In this document: one piece after another, positions 1-8,873 of the stretch
Position numbering within the stretch: the first letter of the stretch is position 1
Layout: every line of letters begins with the position of its first letter
Source of the DNA: Jimgerdemannia flammicorona
Lineage: Eukaryota; Mucoromycota; Endogonomycetes; Endogonales; Endogonaceae
Assembly: GCA_003990745.1 (NCBI GenBank)
Contig: RBNI01002200.1
Location: 1-19,308 of the forward strand
Length of the DNA: 19,308 nucleotides
Reading direction: 5' to 3'
Program-made: the position numbers and the translations under genes
The notes under the pieces: model-generated
The model's database searches: none
What the model saw: only the letters and a program-made list of their open reading frames with translations
Told to the model about the DNA's origin: nothing

Positions 1-1190
1 AAAAAAAAAAAATAGCTATAAGCTATATTATATTTTATATAATAAATTCTAATACTTAGATATAGATATTTAGATAGTAATTATAGAATATAGTTATAAA
101 TAAAATTTAAACTATATATAGTAAAGTAGCTAATATTACTTATAATATATAATATTTATATACTTGTTTTCAATAGTTAGATTAATTTCTTGTAGAATAT
201 TGAATATATATATTAGTTCTAGTTAGTATAATTTCAATTATCTCCTACTTTAGAGAATCAAGTTAGCTTAGCTTAGCCAGTTAATATATATTAGTTTTAT
301 ATATAGTATAGTAGTTTATTATTATTATCTTACTACACACTTTAATATATAATTATAATTATTAGTATTTTATATTTTATATCTTTAGATTGTATAATTC
401 ATATATAAATACTATCTATTTATCAGTCATAAGGTCTATAGTCATTATCTCCTAATCTGGCTCTTATTTCTGATTTATCTTAAGAAATATTACTAATTCT
501 AATATTGTCTGATTTGTAGATCTTATATAAGAAGTAGTTAATTACTCTATATCATAATAATGACCTCCTGATTAATGGTCAAAAGGCTGTATTAGTTATA
601 TAGTTAGATACATATATATCAGTCAGTTCATGAGCTAATATATCAGCCAGAATAGCAAATAAATAATAATCTAATAGAATTTATTTTTTCTACCATTGCA
701 GCCTAGCTTATAAGAGTACTCTCTCTATCTATATAAGTTTTAGTAGATCTTAGTTTAGTAGTCTCTCAACTGATATTAAGTTCATAGCCATTATCAGTAA
801 TATTAAGCAGCTTGCTTATTCTATTTTTATTACTTACTACTTTAACTCAGGTCTTGTAATATATATCAAATAGTGAGTTCACCTTCTTTATTTCTAATAC
901 TATACTATAATATAACTGAGTACTAGCAGATTTACTAGTATTATTTAATACTAGTAATTATCAGATTCTTATAGAATAGATCAGTAATACTCTTATCTCT
1001 TATATAAATCATAAGAAATCTGAGACCTATTTAGCAGATTGTGACCTCAATCTACTATTATAGCTAGAAGCTATATTTAATATCTATGGTACTCTACTAT
1101 TATTAAGTATTATTAGATATATATATATTATATATTACTCAACTTCTTACTCATATAGTATTTATTATAATGGTAATTAATAACTAATAC
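1..1190. other. AT-rich, CpG-free repeat relic with no recognisable gene
   Basis: The stretch is very AT-rich, dominated by TA steps, and I saw no CG dinucleotide in it. Stop codons are frequent in all frames and no protein or RNA family is recognisable. This is the composition expected of old fungal repeat DNA exposed to RIP or methylation-linked deamination. It forms the left flank of the poly(A) retroposon insertion, so before that insertion it was continuous with the sequence that now starts at 8874. Confidence 0.7.
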
Positions 1191-1204
1191 ATATAACTGA
1201 ATAG
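1191..1204. repeat. Left target-site duplication of the poly(A) retroposon
   Basis: The 14-mer ATATAACTGAATAG occurs here and again, perfectly, at 8860-8873, directly after a poly(A) tract. A perfect direct repeat of this length at both ends of a segment ending in poly(A) is the usual mark of target-primed (LINE-type) insertion. Confidence 0.7.
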
Positions 1205-1920
1205 CTGGCAGAGAAATGAAGGAGAGGTGCCTTGGGGCCCAGTAATGTAGAGATGAGACTGAGTGCTGTTGGGGGGCATCTCCCTAATTGAGTTTGATAT
1301 TAGTGATGAGATTGAGTACCAGAGGGGACCAGGCCAGGATCTGTGACCTAGTGGATAGCAATTGGTAGATATTGAAAAGGATTGGAACTGGCATAGAGTC
1401 TGGACCTGAAGTGCTGAGGTGAGGAGGTAGCTACTGCTGAAGTACTGGATGGTCTGGTAGTATATGCTGCAGAGGAATATTATGCTTAACTTTCATTCAG
1501 GGTACCTTGTCAAGGGGAGATACTTTAACTGTAAAGAGTGCCACAATATAGAGCAGGAAGGGGGATATATATAGATACCAGAATGTTGGCTAGGAGAGTG
1601 CAAGGTCCTTGATGACTTTTGGCTAGCTATTGGAGATCATTTAGATATAGTGTATAGGGGGGATGATGAGTAGAGATAGTGGGAGGATTTGAGAGATAGA
1701 TTGATAGAGAGGGTAGAGAAGAAATAGCTTACTTTAGACTGGGTGTTGGTAATTTGAGTAGGGTTAGTGAGTTACTAACTATTTGTTTTTGAGGATAGGA
1801 GGAGACTGGGCTTGGGGGTGTGGCTGTCAAGATGGCAAGGGCTTATGGAAGACATTATAATGGACTGGTGGCATGATTGGGGTTTGCAGAGGGGGCCAGA
1901 GGCACTACTTGGTAGAGAAA

Positions 1921-1925
1921 ATATA
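1921..1925. repeat. Candidate 5-bp target duplication of the gypsy element (left)
   Basis: ATATA precedes the left LTR and also follows the right LTR at 8628-8632. Five base pairs is typical of Ty3/gypsy integrases. The site is a simple AT run, so the match is weak evidence alone and the boundary may shift by one base. Confidence 0.45.
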
Positions 1926-2391
1926 TTGTAACATAGCGGATGCTTAACCTTGTAAGTACATCAGATTTCTGTATCTTGAATTCTTAATCTTCTTTGACTC
2001 CGCGGAGTCCTCGGTATGCAGGGGTGGGTGAGTTCAAAGTGTATCTGCCCGCAGGCTTACTAGTTTCTTTGTTTTCTCTTTACTTTGAACTATTTCAATC
2101 TGAGGTTTATTCACTCAAAGATACTGGGTTATTTATACAAGTTTGCTAGCTATAAGGTGGCTAAGTAGTGAGTCATTCTGCAAGTATCGGATCTTTTAAC
2201 ATCTGCTAGGATTTCACTGATTGCGAAGATTCTAACATCTTCTAAATCTTTGCAAATGTTAAAGTTTCTGCACTTTGCAGAATATGACTGCTATTTATAA
2301 GGCTAAACTATATAGGGAATCGGATTCAGGTACTGTGATCAAATGTCTAATTCCCCCTGATTCAGATTACTAATTTGGATTGATCATCACA
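1926..2391 (-). repeat. 3' LTR of the gypsy element
   Basis: This LTR aligns without gaps to 8162-8627, with 26 differences by hand count, all transitions. In element orientation it begins TGTGA and ends TTACA(A). It carries minus-strand TATAAATA motifs near 2299-2292 and 2137-2130. An AATAAA about 20 nt after the second could set the RNA 3' end. Confidence 0.93.
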
Positions 2392-2392
2392 A

Positions 2393-2402
2393 CTTCCTTC
2401 TG
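2393..2402 (-). other. Polypurine tract of the gypsy element
   Basis: On the minus strand this reads CAGAAGGAAG, one or two bases before the 3' LTR. Purine-rich sequence at this place primes plus-strand DNA synthesis in LTR retrotransposons. Position and composition both fit, although the tract is short. Confidence 0.7.
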
Positions 2403-2432
2403 AATAGGTGATTCTTCCCTGAAATATCCTAT

Positions 2433-2894
2433 TCACTCAAACTCCCAGGCTTCTATGATTTGTATCTCCTTGTACTGCGCAATTTGTGCCATTATGTTCC
2501 TCCAGTGTTGCCTCTTGACATATCCGAACTCTCCTGGGGTTACTTCCTGGAAGTGGGCCAAGGCTGCTTCGTCATCCTTGAATAACTTGTGTACTCTTTT
2601 TGCAATCGTAATTTGAATGTAGGAGAGCTGACATTCCTTGATCCAGTCTTCTTTTCCCATCTTCAGTTTTGAATTCAGTAGCTGTCCCAACTTGAAGTAT
2701 TCCTGGAACTCAGTTCAGTTCTAGTAGGCCTTGAAATGTGAGATTCATGATAAGTGCATCTGCACTATACTCTGGATGCTGTCGAAGGATTCCTCCATCA
2801 TTGGTGGCTTGGTGGAACACCACTGTCTTTCTATAGCTTGCTGGGCTGCACTAGTGATCTTGAGGGCAGCAGCATTACTTCGTTGACTGGTCAT
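2433..2894 (-). pseudogene. Unknown ORF3 of the gypsy element, downstream of integrase
   Basis: A 153-codon frame starts at an ATG at 2894 that overlaps the end of the integrase frame by 20 nt, and it ends at 2433. It is broken by three stops clustered at codons 50, 58 and 60 (TGA, TAG, TGA), each explainable by one transition from CGA or CAG. The rest reads as a continuous hydrophilic, charged protein. Codons 69-153 are open and rich in Lys, Glu, Gln and aromatic residues. I see no signal peptide, membrane segment, zinc knuckle or chromodomain. Its place, after integrase and before the polypurine tract, is where env genes or accessory ORFs lie in some LTR elements, but nothing here looks like an envelope protein. 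It could be an accessory protein or a C-terminal extension of pol lost by frameshift. Function unknown. Confidence 0.6.
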
Positions 2895-4077
2895 GATACT
2901 TCTTGATTCGGTTTCGGTAAATAGTAGTAGGGATGATTGTGCCTGAAGTTTTTCATAGCCAAAAGGTAGTCTCTTTTATATCTTGCACCAGGTAAGGTCC
3001 TTCCTACTTGAGCTCTAGTTTTCGTGACCATGAAGCTTCCACCATATTCCAATACACTAGGACTTTGTCTCCTATCTTGATAATCTCCAAGGGCTTGTGG
3101 GTCTTTTCTGCATTGTTCCATTGAAGTGTCTGCGCCTTAATGATGTAATCTTCAGCCTTCTTCCTGATTTGGTATAGTTTCCATATCTCCATGTCCATAC
3201 ATTTCCAGACAGCATCTCCATTAGATGATAAGGTTTCTTGAGAACTTTCTTCTCCAAACAGCATTTCCCGAGGGGTGAAGTGGGTGCTTTGTGATCGAAT
3301 ATCCCGAAGAGCGGATAATGCTATTGGCAGATAGTGATCCCAATTTTCATAGTTATCACAGATCTTGGCAATAACATTCTTGAGTGTTTTGTTGGTTCTT
3401 TCTGCTTGTCCATTTCCTTGAGGATAGTATACCGTGGTCCAAATATGCTGGATTCTGTATTTCTTGTAGAGGATCTCAAAGAACTGGTTCACGAATTCTG
3501 TTCCTCTGTCTGTGGTGACTTGTACTGGGGTCTTGAATCGGCAGATGATTTCTTTGTAAAAGAAATCAGCAATTGACTGTGCATTGGCTTCCTTGAGGGG
3601 TCCCACCTCTATCCATTTTGTGAAGAGGTCCACAATGACAATGATATATCAGTTGCCAGTCAAGGTCAGGGGTAGAGGACCAATTACATCCATTACAATG
3701 TGGGCAAATAGTATAGGTTCTATGTGCGCCAATCCTGGGGCTTGATTTCATTGGTCTTGTTTTTGTTTCTGGCATTTGTCGCAGGTCTTAACAAATTTTC
3801 TGATATCTTCCTCCATTCCTGGCCACCACATTGTTCTTCTTGCTTTGTCGTATGTGTTTTTTCCTCCTAGATGACCAAGTTCGTATATTGATCTCATTGC
3901 TTGCTCCTTCTTGTGATCAGGTATGACTAGTAGTTTTCCTTTCTTCAGTATTTCTCCATCGGTTTCGAATTGTTTCCATGTCCTGCTGATAATTGTTTGT
4001 ATCCATTCTTCTAGATATTGGGGCATCTTTTGCTGTCCCAGATAGGTGATGATTCTGTAGTAGAGTTCCTTATTCAT
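2875..4077 (-). pseudogene. Integrase region of gypsy pol
   Basis: The frame begins at an ATG at 4077 and ends at a TAA at 2875-2877, about 400 codons. Near the start is an H2C2 zinc-binding domain: two His around ELGHLGG and CDKC just before 3760. The DDE catalytic core follows, with Asp in MDVIGP (about 3690), Asp in TDRGTEF (about 3510) and Glu in QAERTNK (about 3405), so all three acidic residues remain. The C-terminal GPY module (EGPYLV, about 3000-2985) follows. In-frame stops lie at 3748 (TGA), 3649 (TGA), 3004 (TAG, where the family has Trp before EGPY) and 2953 (TGA). This frame is offset by one from the RT-RNase H frame, so either a small indel occurred near 4080 or integrase was a separate ORF. 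Its role would have been inserting element cDNA into chromosomes. Confidence 0.9.
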
Positions 4078-4087
4078 GATTTATTTA

Positions 4088-6662
4088 CTAGTTGGAGGTG
4101 TTTCGGGGTATCTGTGAGAGGGCATCTGCATTGGCATTGGTTCTTCCTGGGTGGTGTACAATTGTTACATCATAGGCTTGTAACTTCATGATCCATCTGA
4201 CATAGATTCCTTTGGGTTGTCTAGTGGTCAGTAGCCAGGTGAGGGCTGAGTGGTCTGTCTGGATTGTGAAGTATCTTCCAGCGAGGTAGTAGTGGAACTT
4301 TTCCACAGCCCAGATGACCGCGAGGCATTCCAACTTGTAGGATTCATATTCTTTTTTAGCTCCTCTGGTTCCTCGGCTCAGGTATGCAATGACATACTCT
4401 ACTTTGTCCTTCTTTTGGGCCAGGACTGCTCCAAGTCCTTGTGCACTTACATCCGTCTGTAGTATAAATTCTTAAGTCCAATCAGGTCTTCTAAGGATGG
4501 GTGTCTGGGTCAGCCTGACCTTGAGTTCATTGAATGCTTTTTGTTGCCTGCCAGTCCATTAGAACTTGATATCCTTCTTATTGAGTTTGTAAATTGGGCC
4601 TGCAATATTGGAAAATCCTCTAATAAATCTGCGATAGTAGGAGGCGAGTCCTATGAAGGCTTGGGCTTCAGTGACTGTAGTGGGTCTTGGATATGCTGCT
4701 ACTGCCTATATCTTGAGGGGGTCCATGTGTGTTCCATTCCGGTTGATAACATGTCCAAGGTAAGAGATCTCGATTTCTGCAAACTTGCATTTCTTTGGTT
4801 TGACGTAAAGACCATGCTTTCTCAACCTTTCCATCATCTGCTGGATGTGCTGCAGATGTTCTTCAGCTGTCTTGCTGTAGATGATTACATCATCTATATA
4901 TACTATCATCCATCTCCCTATATCATAGCAGAAGATTTTGTTCATCATTCGCTGGAAGCTTGCTGGTGCATTGCACATTCCGAATGGCATTCGCAGGTAG
5001 ACATAGGTTCCGTCTGGGGTGATGAAAGCTGATTTCTCACTCGCTGCTTCTGTGAGACCAATTTGATAGAATCCTGAGTATAAGTCCAAGGTGCTGTAGT
5101 ACTGTGCTTCATCTCCTAGAGTTACAAGTATATTACTGATAAGGAGTAGTGGTTGGCGATCCTTCTTGGTAATTGAGTTGAGCTTTCTATAATCGGTATA
5201 GAGTCTTGGTGCGAATTCTCCTGGCTTGCTTCCTTTCTTCGGGACTAGTACAACTGGTGAAGCCCAAGGACTACTGGCTTCTTTGATGATACCGGCTTCT
5301 TCCATCTGCTTGATTTCTTCTCTGAGCCATTCACAGTAGGCTGGCGGAATGGGTCTTGCTTTCTGATAGATTGGTTCGGTGTCTCCTATATCCACATCAT
5401 GGTAGTAGTGTGGGGTCTTTCCTTTGATATCCTTGAAATCTGTGGTGAGGACATCCTTGAATTTATAGAGTATCTTCTTGAGTTCTTTCTTGAGTGGAAA
5501 CTCATTCCCAATAGTATAGCTGTGCTTGGTTGTGGTTTTCTCCTTTTTGTGATCTAATTCGGTGATTTTGGTGCTAGCAAATACTCCTCTTCCTGTGGAT
5601 CCAAATCCTTTCCTTCCTCTCTCTGTTTTCTGCAACTTCTTGACTTCCATGATCTTTGGTTGTAGAACTGGGAAAATCAGCATCTGCACCAGTCAGTCCT
5701 TCTTCTTGACTGGGAATGGAATGGTAGGATTGTGATTCCTAGCAATAAGTAGTATTTCTCTCATATAGTCCGAATCGATGACTCCTCCTTCAATAGTGAT
5801 TTCGCTTTTTGCCAGGCTGCTTCTTGTTTTGAGAATTCTGACATGGTCTTTTGGAATGGTCATCTCCAGTCCAGTTGCGAGTAGGGTGGTTGTCTGGGGC
5901 TCCAGTATGGTTTCCTCTACTGTGGCGATATCTATTCCGGCTGCATTTTCTGACTTGTATTCTGGTAGAACTGCATCAGGATGGATTTTCCGAATCTTGA
6001 CCTTGATCTCCTCTTCATTGTCACTGTCTTCTAGGAGGGCTGGTGGTTCATCGTCTTCCTCTTCTTCCTTTTTTCTTCTGGCCTGTTCTCCAAGAACCTT
6101 CTGTTTCCTTTCATAGTGGATCTTCTTGATTCCACTGGTGCATTGGTAGCAATCATTGACATGCTCCATATAGTATATCTTGATTCCGTGGGGGCAGACT
6201 CCTTGTAGTGCATATCCTTCTGCAATCTTCTTACACCATTCCTCCTCACTCATCCATCCGACTTTCTTCTTCTTTTTCTGCATGGTTACCATGTAGGCTT
6301 CCTCTTGCTCACCTTCTTCTTCCTCCATCTCGGGGAGCACTCCTTTGTTAACATTGATAGGGATTCGTATCTTTTGTCCTCAGTAGACAATCTGCATCTT
6401 CTGTGCATTCAGATTGATTATTGCTCTGGCCTTGTGAAGCCACTGATTGCCGATGAGGATGTTGTAGTTAGTTGCATTGGTTACAATCACATCAACCGGG
6501 ATGGTTGCTCCTCCAAACTTGATAGGAACATCTTGGATCTTTCTCAGAGGGGTGGCTCTTGTACCATCTGCAGTGACAAATACTAGCTTGGTTGCTTCTT
6601 CGATCTCCCATCCTAAGTGATCTACTGCCTTCTTACTGAGGAGACATCCTCCTGCTCCTGTC
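4088..6662 (-). pseudogene. gypsy pol: protease, dUTPase, reverse transcriptase, RNase H
   Basis: One frame holds, in order, the aspartic protease (TGAGG after a broken DTG, then ILIG near 6440), a Cys/His cluster, dUTPase, reverse transcriptase and RNase H. The RT shows PWASPVVLVPKK, LDLYSGFYQI, MPFGMCNAPASFQ and the YIDD catalytic box at about 4900-4889. RNase H (about 4550-4120) shows TDVS, an ECLAVIWAVE block and TDHSAL. In-frame stops are at 6380 (TGA for Trp), 5690 (TGA for Arg), 4706 (TAG), 4559 (TAA) and 4472 (TAA), each one transition from a sense codon. The frame ends at a TAG at 4088-4090, where integrase continues in another frame. Upstream it joins gag through a frame break at 6659-6662. 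It would have copied element RNA into DNA. Confidence 0.92.
5582..6004 (-). pseudogene. dUTPase domain inside gypsy pol
   Basis: All five motifs of trimeric dUTPases occur in order: AAGIDIA (motif 1), TRSSLA (2), GVIDSDY (3, with the catalytic Asp and uracil-stacking Tyr), LVQMLIFPV (4) and RGRKGFGSTG (5). The domain is about 140 residues, the normal length. Such enzymes hydrolyse dUTP to dUMP and pyrophosphate, limiting uracil in newly made DNA. A TGA at 5690-5692 replaces the expected Arg of motif 4 (CGA to TGA). After DY in motif 3 the usual Gly is Arg (AGA), one G-to-A step away. The domain lies between protease and RT, preceded by an acidic linker rich in Glu and Asp. Family assignment is confident from the motif set; activity is lost in this copy. 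Confidence 0.9.
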
Positions 6663-8060
6663 TTCAAAGATTCTATCTTCAATTTGGCAGGTTACATAGG
6701 CAGAAGTCTTGCGGTTGTCTTCACTTTCTTCTCTGGAGTCTTCTTGAACATTGTTGGCCTCTGTTATCTTCCAACCTTGCTCCTTGGTAGTTTCTGCAAG
6801 TCCAAATCTCATTTGCTGCCTAAATGTGGGGATTTCTGCCAGCTGGCCAAAGGTTGCATTGACTTTTTGTTGGCTGAGATCCTTGAAGATATCATACTTG
6901 AAAGTCTTGGTCTTACGAAGCTTCTTCTCCTTTTCTCCTTCACTTGCTGGAGTGGTTCCTCGAATGATATCTTGGACTGCTTGCTCAAGCTCTATATCTT
7001 GATCCATTTCTTCAGCTTGGCTTTCTGTGGTTGTTTCCATCTGCTTTTCCACTGGGTTCTTCTTGGGTCTTCCTGGCAGTCTCTTATAGGATTCCTTGCG
7101 AACATCCTTCTTAGTGGTCTGAGCAAGATAGGCCTCCCATTCCTCGTCTGAATCTCTGATCTCCTCAAAGGTGATGATGTTGGCTTGCTCCTTATTTCTA
7201 GTAGTAGCATTGCTTGGCTGGGCCTTGCACTTGGTTTCACTCATATATTCATATGAGTAGTGGCCTTCTTCTCTGCAGCTGTAGCAGGTACCTTTCTTTT
7301 TTTCTGAGATGGCAGCAAACTTCTGAATTGGGTGGCAATCTCTTCCTCTAATTTTCTTTACCACATCTCCTAGGTGAGCAGTCATTTCGGCGAACTGCTT
7401 GGCAAGTTCTTCCATAGGATCGCTGTTTCTCTGTTATTCTGTAGCTCTTGGCTGAGGTGTGTTTTGATTGATCATAGTGGTAGGGATCACACTAGTTGGC
7501 TTGGGTGCTTCGATTCTAACTCCAGTCACCCTTTCCATTGTGTGGTCTTGTGGATGTCTGGCTATCCAATATCGCTGAGCATAGGTGACCTTTTGTACCA
7601 GATCCAGGACTACTGGTGATGAGCGGATGGCCAAGGCTATCTCTGGGTGAACTCCTTTCATAAAGGTTGCTTCAGCTACTTAGTCTCGGATGGCATCAGC
7701 ATAATCTATGAGGATTATCTGATATCGGATTCTTGTGAAGAATGTGTTTGGATCCTCGCTTATTCCTTGATATATTGTATTGAGCTGGTCCTTCAGGGCT
7801 TGCTTGATCTCATCTGTGTAATAGGTATTCCGGAGCCAGGTCTTCTGTGCTATCAGTATAGCATCGGCATCATTTCCTACATGGGTTGCAGCTGTTGTGA
7901 ATACTGCTCTTGCAGGTCCTCGTAGGCTATAGGGCATAAGGGCTACTTGCTGTCCTGCAGTTAAGGTCCTAACAGCAGCATACTGCTCGAAATTATCTAT
8001 GAAGGTGACGATTGATTCATCCGAAGTATATCTATGGAATACAGGTGGTCTCATGTCCAT
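6633..8060 (-). pseudogene. gypsy gag (capsid and nucleocapsid)
   Basis: The frame starts at an ATG at 8060, about 100 nt inside the 5' LTR. The N-terminal 200 residues fit a retrotransposon Gag capsid region. A CCHC zinc knuckle begins at 7286 (C-x2-C-x4-H-x4-), but the fourth ligand is Tyr (TAT at 7247-7245) where Cys is expected, a single G-to-A change. A long charged tail rich in Lys and Glu leads into protease. Two stops interrupt the frame, TAA at 7680-7682 and TAA at 7434-7436, both as expected from CAA. After codon GAC at 6662-6660 the frame runs out of register at the protease active site and stops at 6633. Gag would package element RNA in cytoplasmic particles. Confidence 0.85.
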
Positions 8061-8161
8061 TTTGTCTGATTGTGTTGTGTGAGTTCTTGTGGTAGCGGTT
8101 GTTCGTTGTTCAGCTTAAAAGTGAGGAATTTGTCTTAAATCACCAGCCAATAGGCACCAAG
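8061..8161 (-). promoter_or_regulatory. gypsy leader with primer-binding-site candidate
   Basis: This short stretch lies between the 5' LTR and the gag ATG. On the minus strand, TGGTGCCTATTGG starts at 8159, three to four bases past the LTR end, where the tRNA primer should anneal (tRNAs end in CCA). I do not recognise the matching tRNA. The complement was not found within the LTR, so self-priming of the Tf1 type is not supported. Confidence 0.55.
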
Positions 8162-8627
8162 TTGTAATGTAGCAGACGCTTAACCTTGTAAGTATGTCAG
8201 ATTTCTGTATCTTGAATTCTTGATCTTCTTTGACTCCGCGAAGTCCTCAGTATGTAGGGGTGGGTGAGTTCAAAGTGTATCTGCCTGCAGGCTTACTAGT
8301 TCCTTTGCTTTCTCTTTGCTTTGAACTATTTCGATCTGAGGTTTATTCACTCGAAGATACTGGGTTATTTATACAAGTTTGCTAGCTATAAGGTGGCTAA
8401 GTAGTGAGTCATTCTGCAAGTATTGGATCTTTCAATATCTGCTAGGATTTCACTGATTGCAAAGATTCTAACATCTCCTAAATCTTTGCAAATATTAAAG
8501 TTTCTACACTTTGCAGAATATGACTGCTATTTATAAGGCTAAACTATATAGGGAATCGGATTCAGGTACTGCGATCAAATGTCTAATTCCCCCTGATTCA
8601 GATTACTAATTTGGATTGACCGTCACA
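8162..8627 (-). repeat. 5' LTR of the gypsy element
   Basis: Partner of 1926-2391. In element orientation it begins TGTGACGG and ends TTACA(A), the usual TG...CA ends. Minus-strand TATAAATA motifs occur at 8535-8528 and 8373-8366, with AATAAA at 8347-8342. The first could be the promoter; the second with AATAAA resembles a fungal 3'-end signal. This LTR keeps several CpG sites lost in the other copy. Confidence 0.93.
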
Positions 8628-8632
8628 ATATA
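8628..8632. repeat. Candidate 5-bp target duplication of the gypsy element (right)
   Basis: ATATA matches 1921-1925 at the other end. The low complexity of the site limits its weight. Confidence 0.45.
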
Positions 8633-8760
8633 TATAGAGTGGGGGGAGAGTTGGGGTTGTGGGTGAGAAAGTGGTCTTTATTCAGGAAAGGGTAGGGGGG
8701 GGCTCCTCTATTGAGATCAGATAGTGGGAGGTGATACTGTAACTATAATAATAGACTGGT

Positions 8761-8766
8761 AATAAA
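8761..8766 (+). terminator. AATAAA polyadenylation signal of the retroposed sequence
   Basis: AATAAA lies 22 nt upstream of the first A of the poly(A) tract at 8788. That is the normal spacing between signal and cleavage site in a polyadenylated RNA, so the tail was probably copied from an mRNA-like transcript. Confidence 0.6.
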
Positions 8767-8787
8767 TGGCAGAGTCTGAGTAACTAT

Positions 8788-8814
8788 AAAAAAAAAAAAA
8801 AAAAAAAAAGAAAG

Positions 8815-8858
<44 letters not shown>
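8788..8858 (+). repeat. Poly(A) tract, 3' tail of the retroposon
   Basis: Seventy-one bases of A interrupted by only two G (8810 and 8814). It sits between the AATAAA-bearing body and the right 14-bp target duplication. The exact length may be affected by sequencing of homopolymers. Confidence 0.8.
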
Positions 8859-8859
<1 letters not shown>

Positions 8860-8862
<3 letters not shown>

Positions 8863-8873
8863 TAACTGAATAG
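8860..8873. repeat. Right target-site duplication of the poly(A) retroposon
   Basis: Perfect copy of the 14-mer at 1191-1204, immediately after the poly(A) tract. The single base between them (8859, T) may belong to the tail or the duplication. Confidence 0.7.

Larger units (their letters stand above)
1926..8627 (-). mobile_element. Complete but inactivated Ty3/gypsy LTR retrotransposon on the minus strand
   Basis: The element is 6,702 bp long, with two 466-bp LTRs and an internal region of about 5.8 kb read on the minus strand. Domain order is gag, aspartic protease, dUTPase, reverse transcriptase, RNase H, integrase, then a small ORF. RT and RNase H preceding integrase defines Ty3/gypsy rather than copia. 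No chromodomain was recognised after the integrase GPY module. A polypurine tract abuts the 3' LTR and a TGG-starting primer-site candidate abuts the 5' LTR. At least fourteen in-frame stops and two frame breaks make it unable to move by itself. It inserted into the older poly(A) retroposon, whose body is continuous when the element and one ATATA copy are removed. Confidence 0.93.
1205..8858 (+). mobile_element. Retroposed poly(A)-tailed sequence (LINE-like or retrocopy), split by a gypsy element
   Basis: With the nested gypsy element removed, the body is 1205-1925 plus 8633-8787, about 0.88 kb, followed by poly(A) at 8788-8858. It is G-rich on the plus strand, unlike both AT-rich flanks. An AATAAA sits 22 nt upstream of the poly(A), and a perfect 14-bp duplication flanks the whole segment. 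These are marks of reverse transcription of a polyadenylated RNA by LINE machinery. The body could be a 5'-truncated LINE or a retrocopy of a host mRNA. A frame running from 1281 across the gypsy junction to 8779 has some protein-like stretches, including a CKECH motif near 1535, but it carries about eleven stops before 1925. I could not identify the source family. Confidence 0.6.

Noticed and set aside
1281..1925. Possible LINE ORF end or retrogene in the G-rich segment
   Set aside because: The best frame has some protein-like stretches but about eleven stops in 215 codons, no better than chance, and no recognisable domain. Kept only as a note in the element entry.
4541..5032. Plus-strand open frame of 163 codons
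   Set aside because: It is antisense to the reverse transcriptase, whose motifs are unmistakable on the minus strand.
6684..7151. Plus-strand open frame with hydrophobic segments
   Set aside because: It is antisense to gag; the Leu/Phe-rich look comes from the Lys/Glu-rich codons of the real strand.
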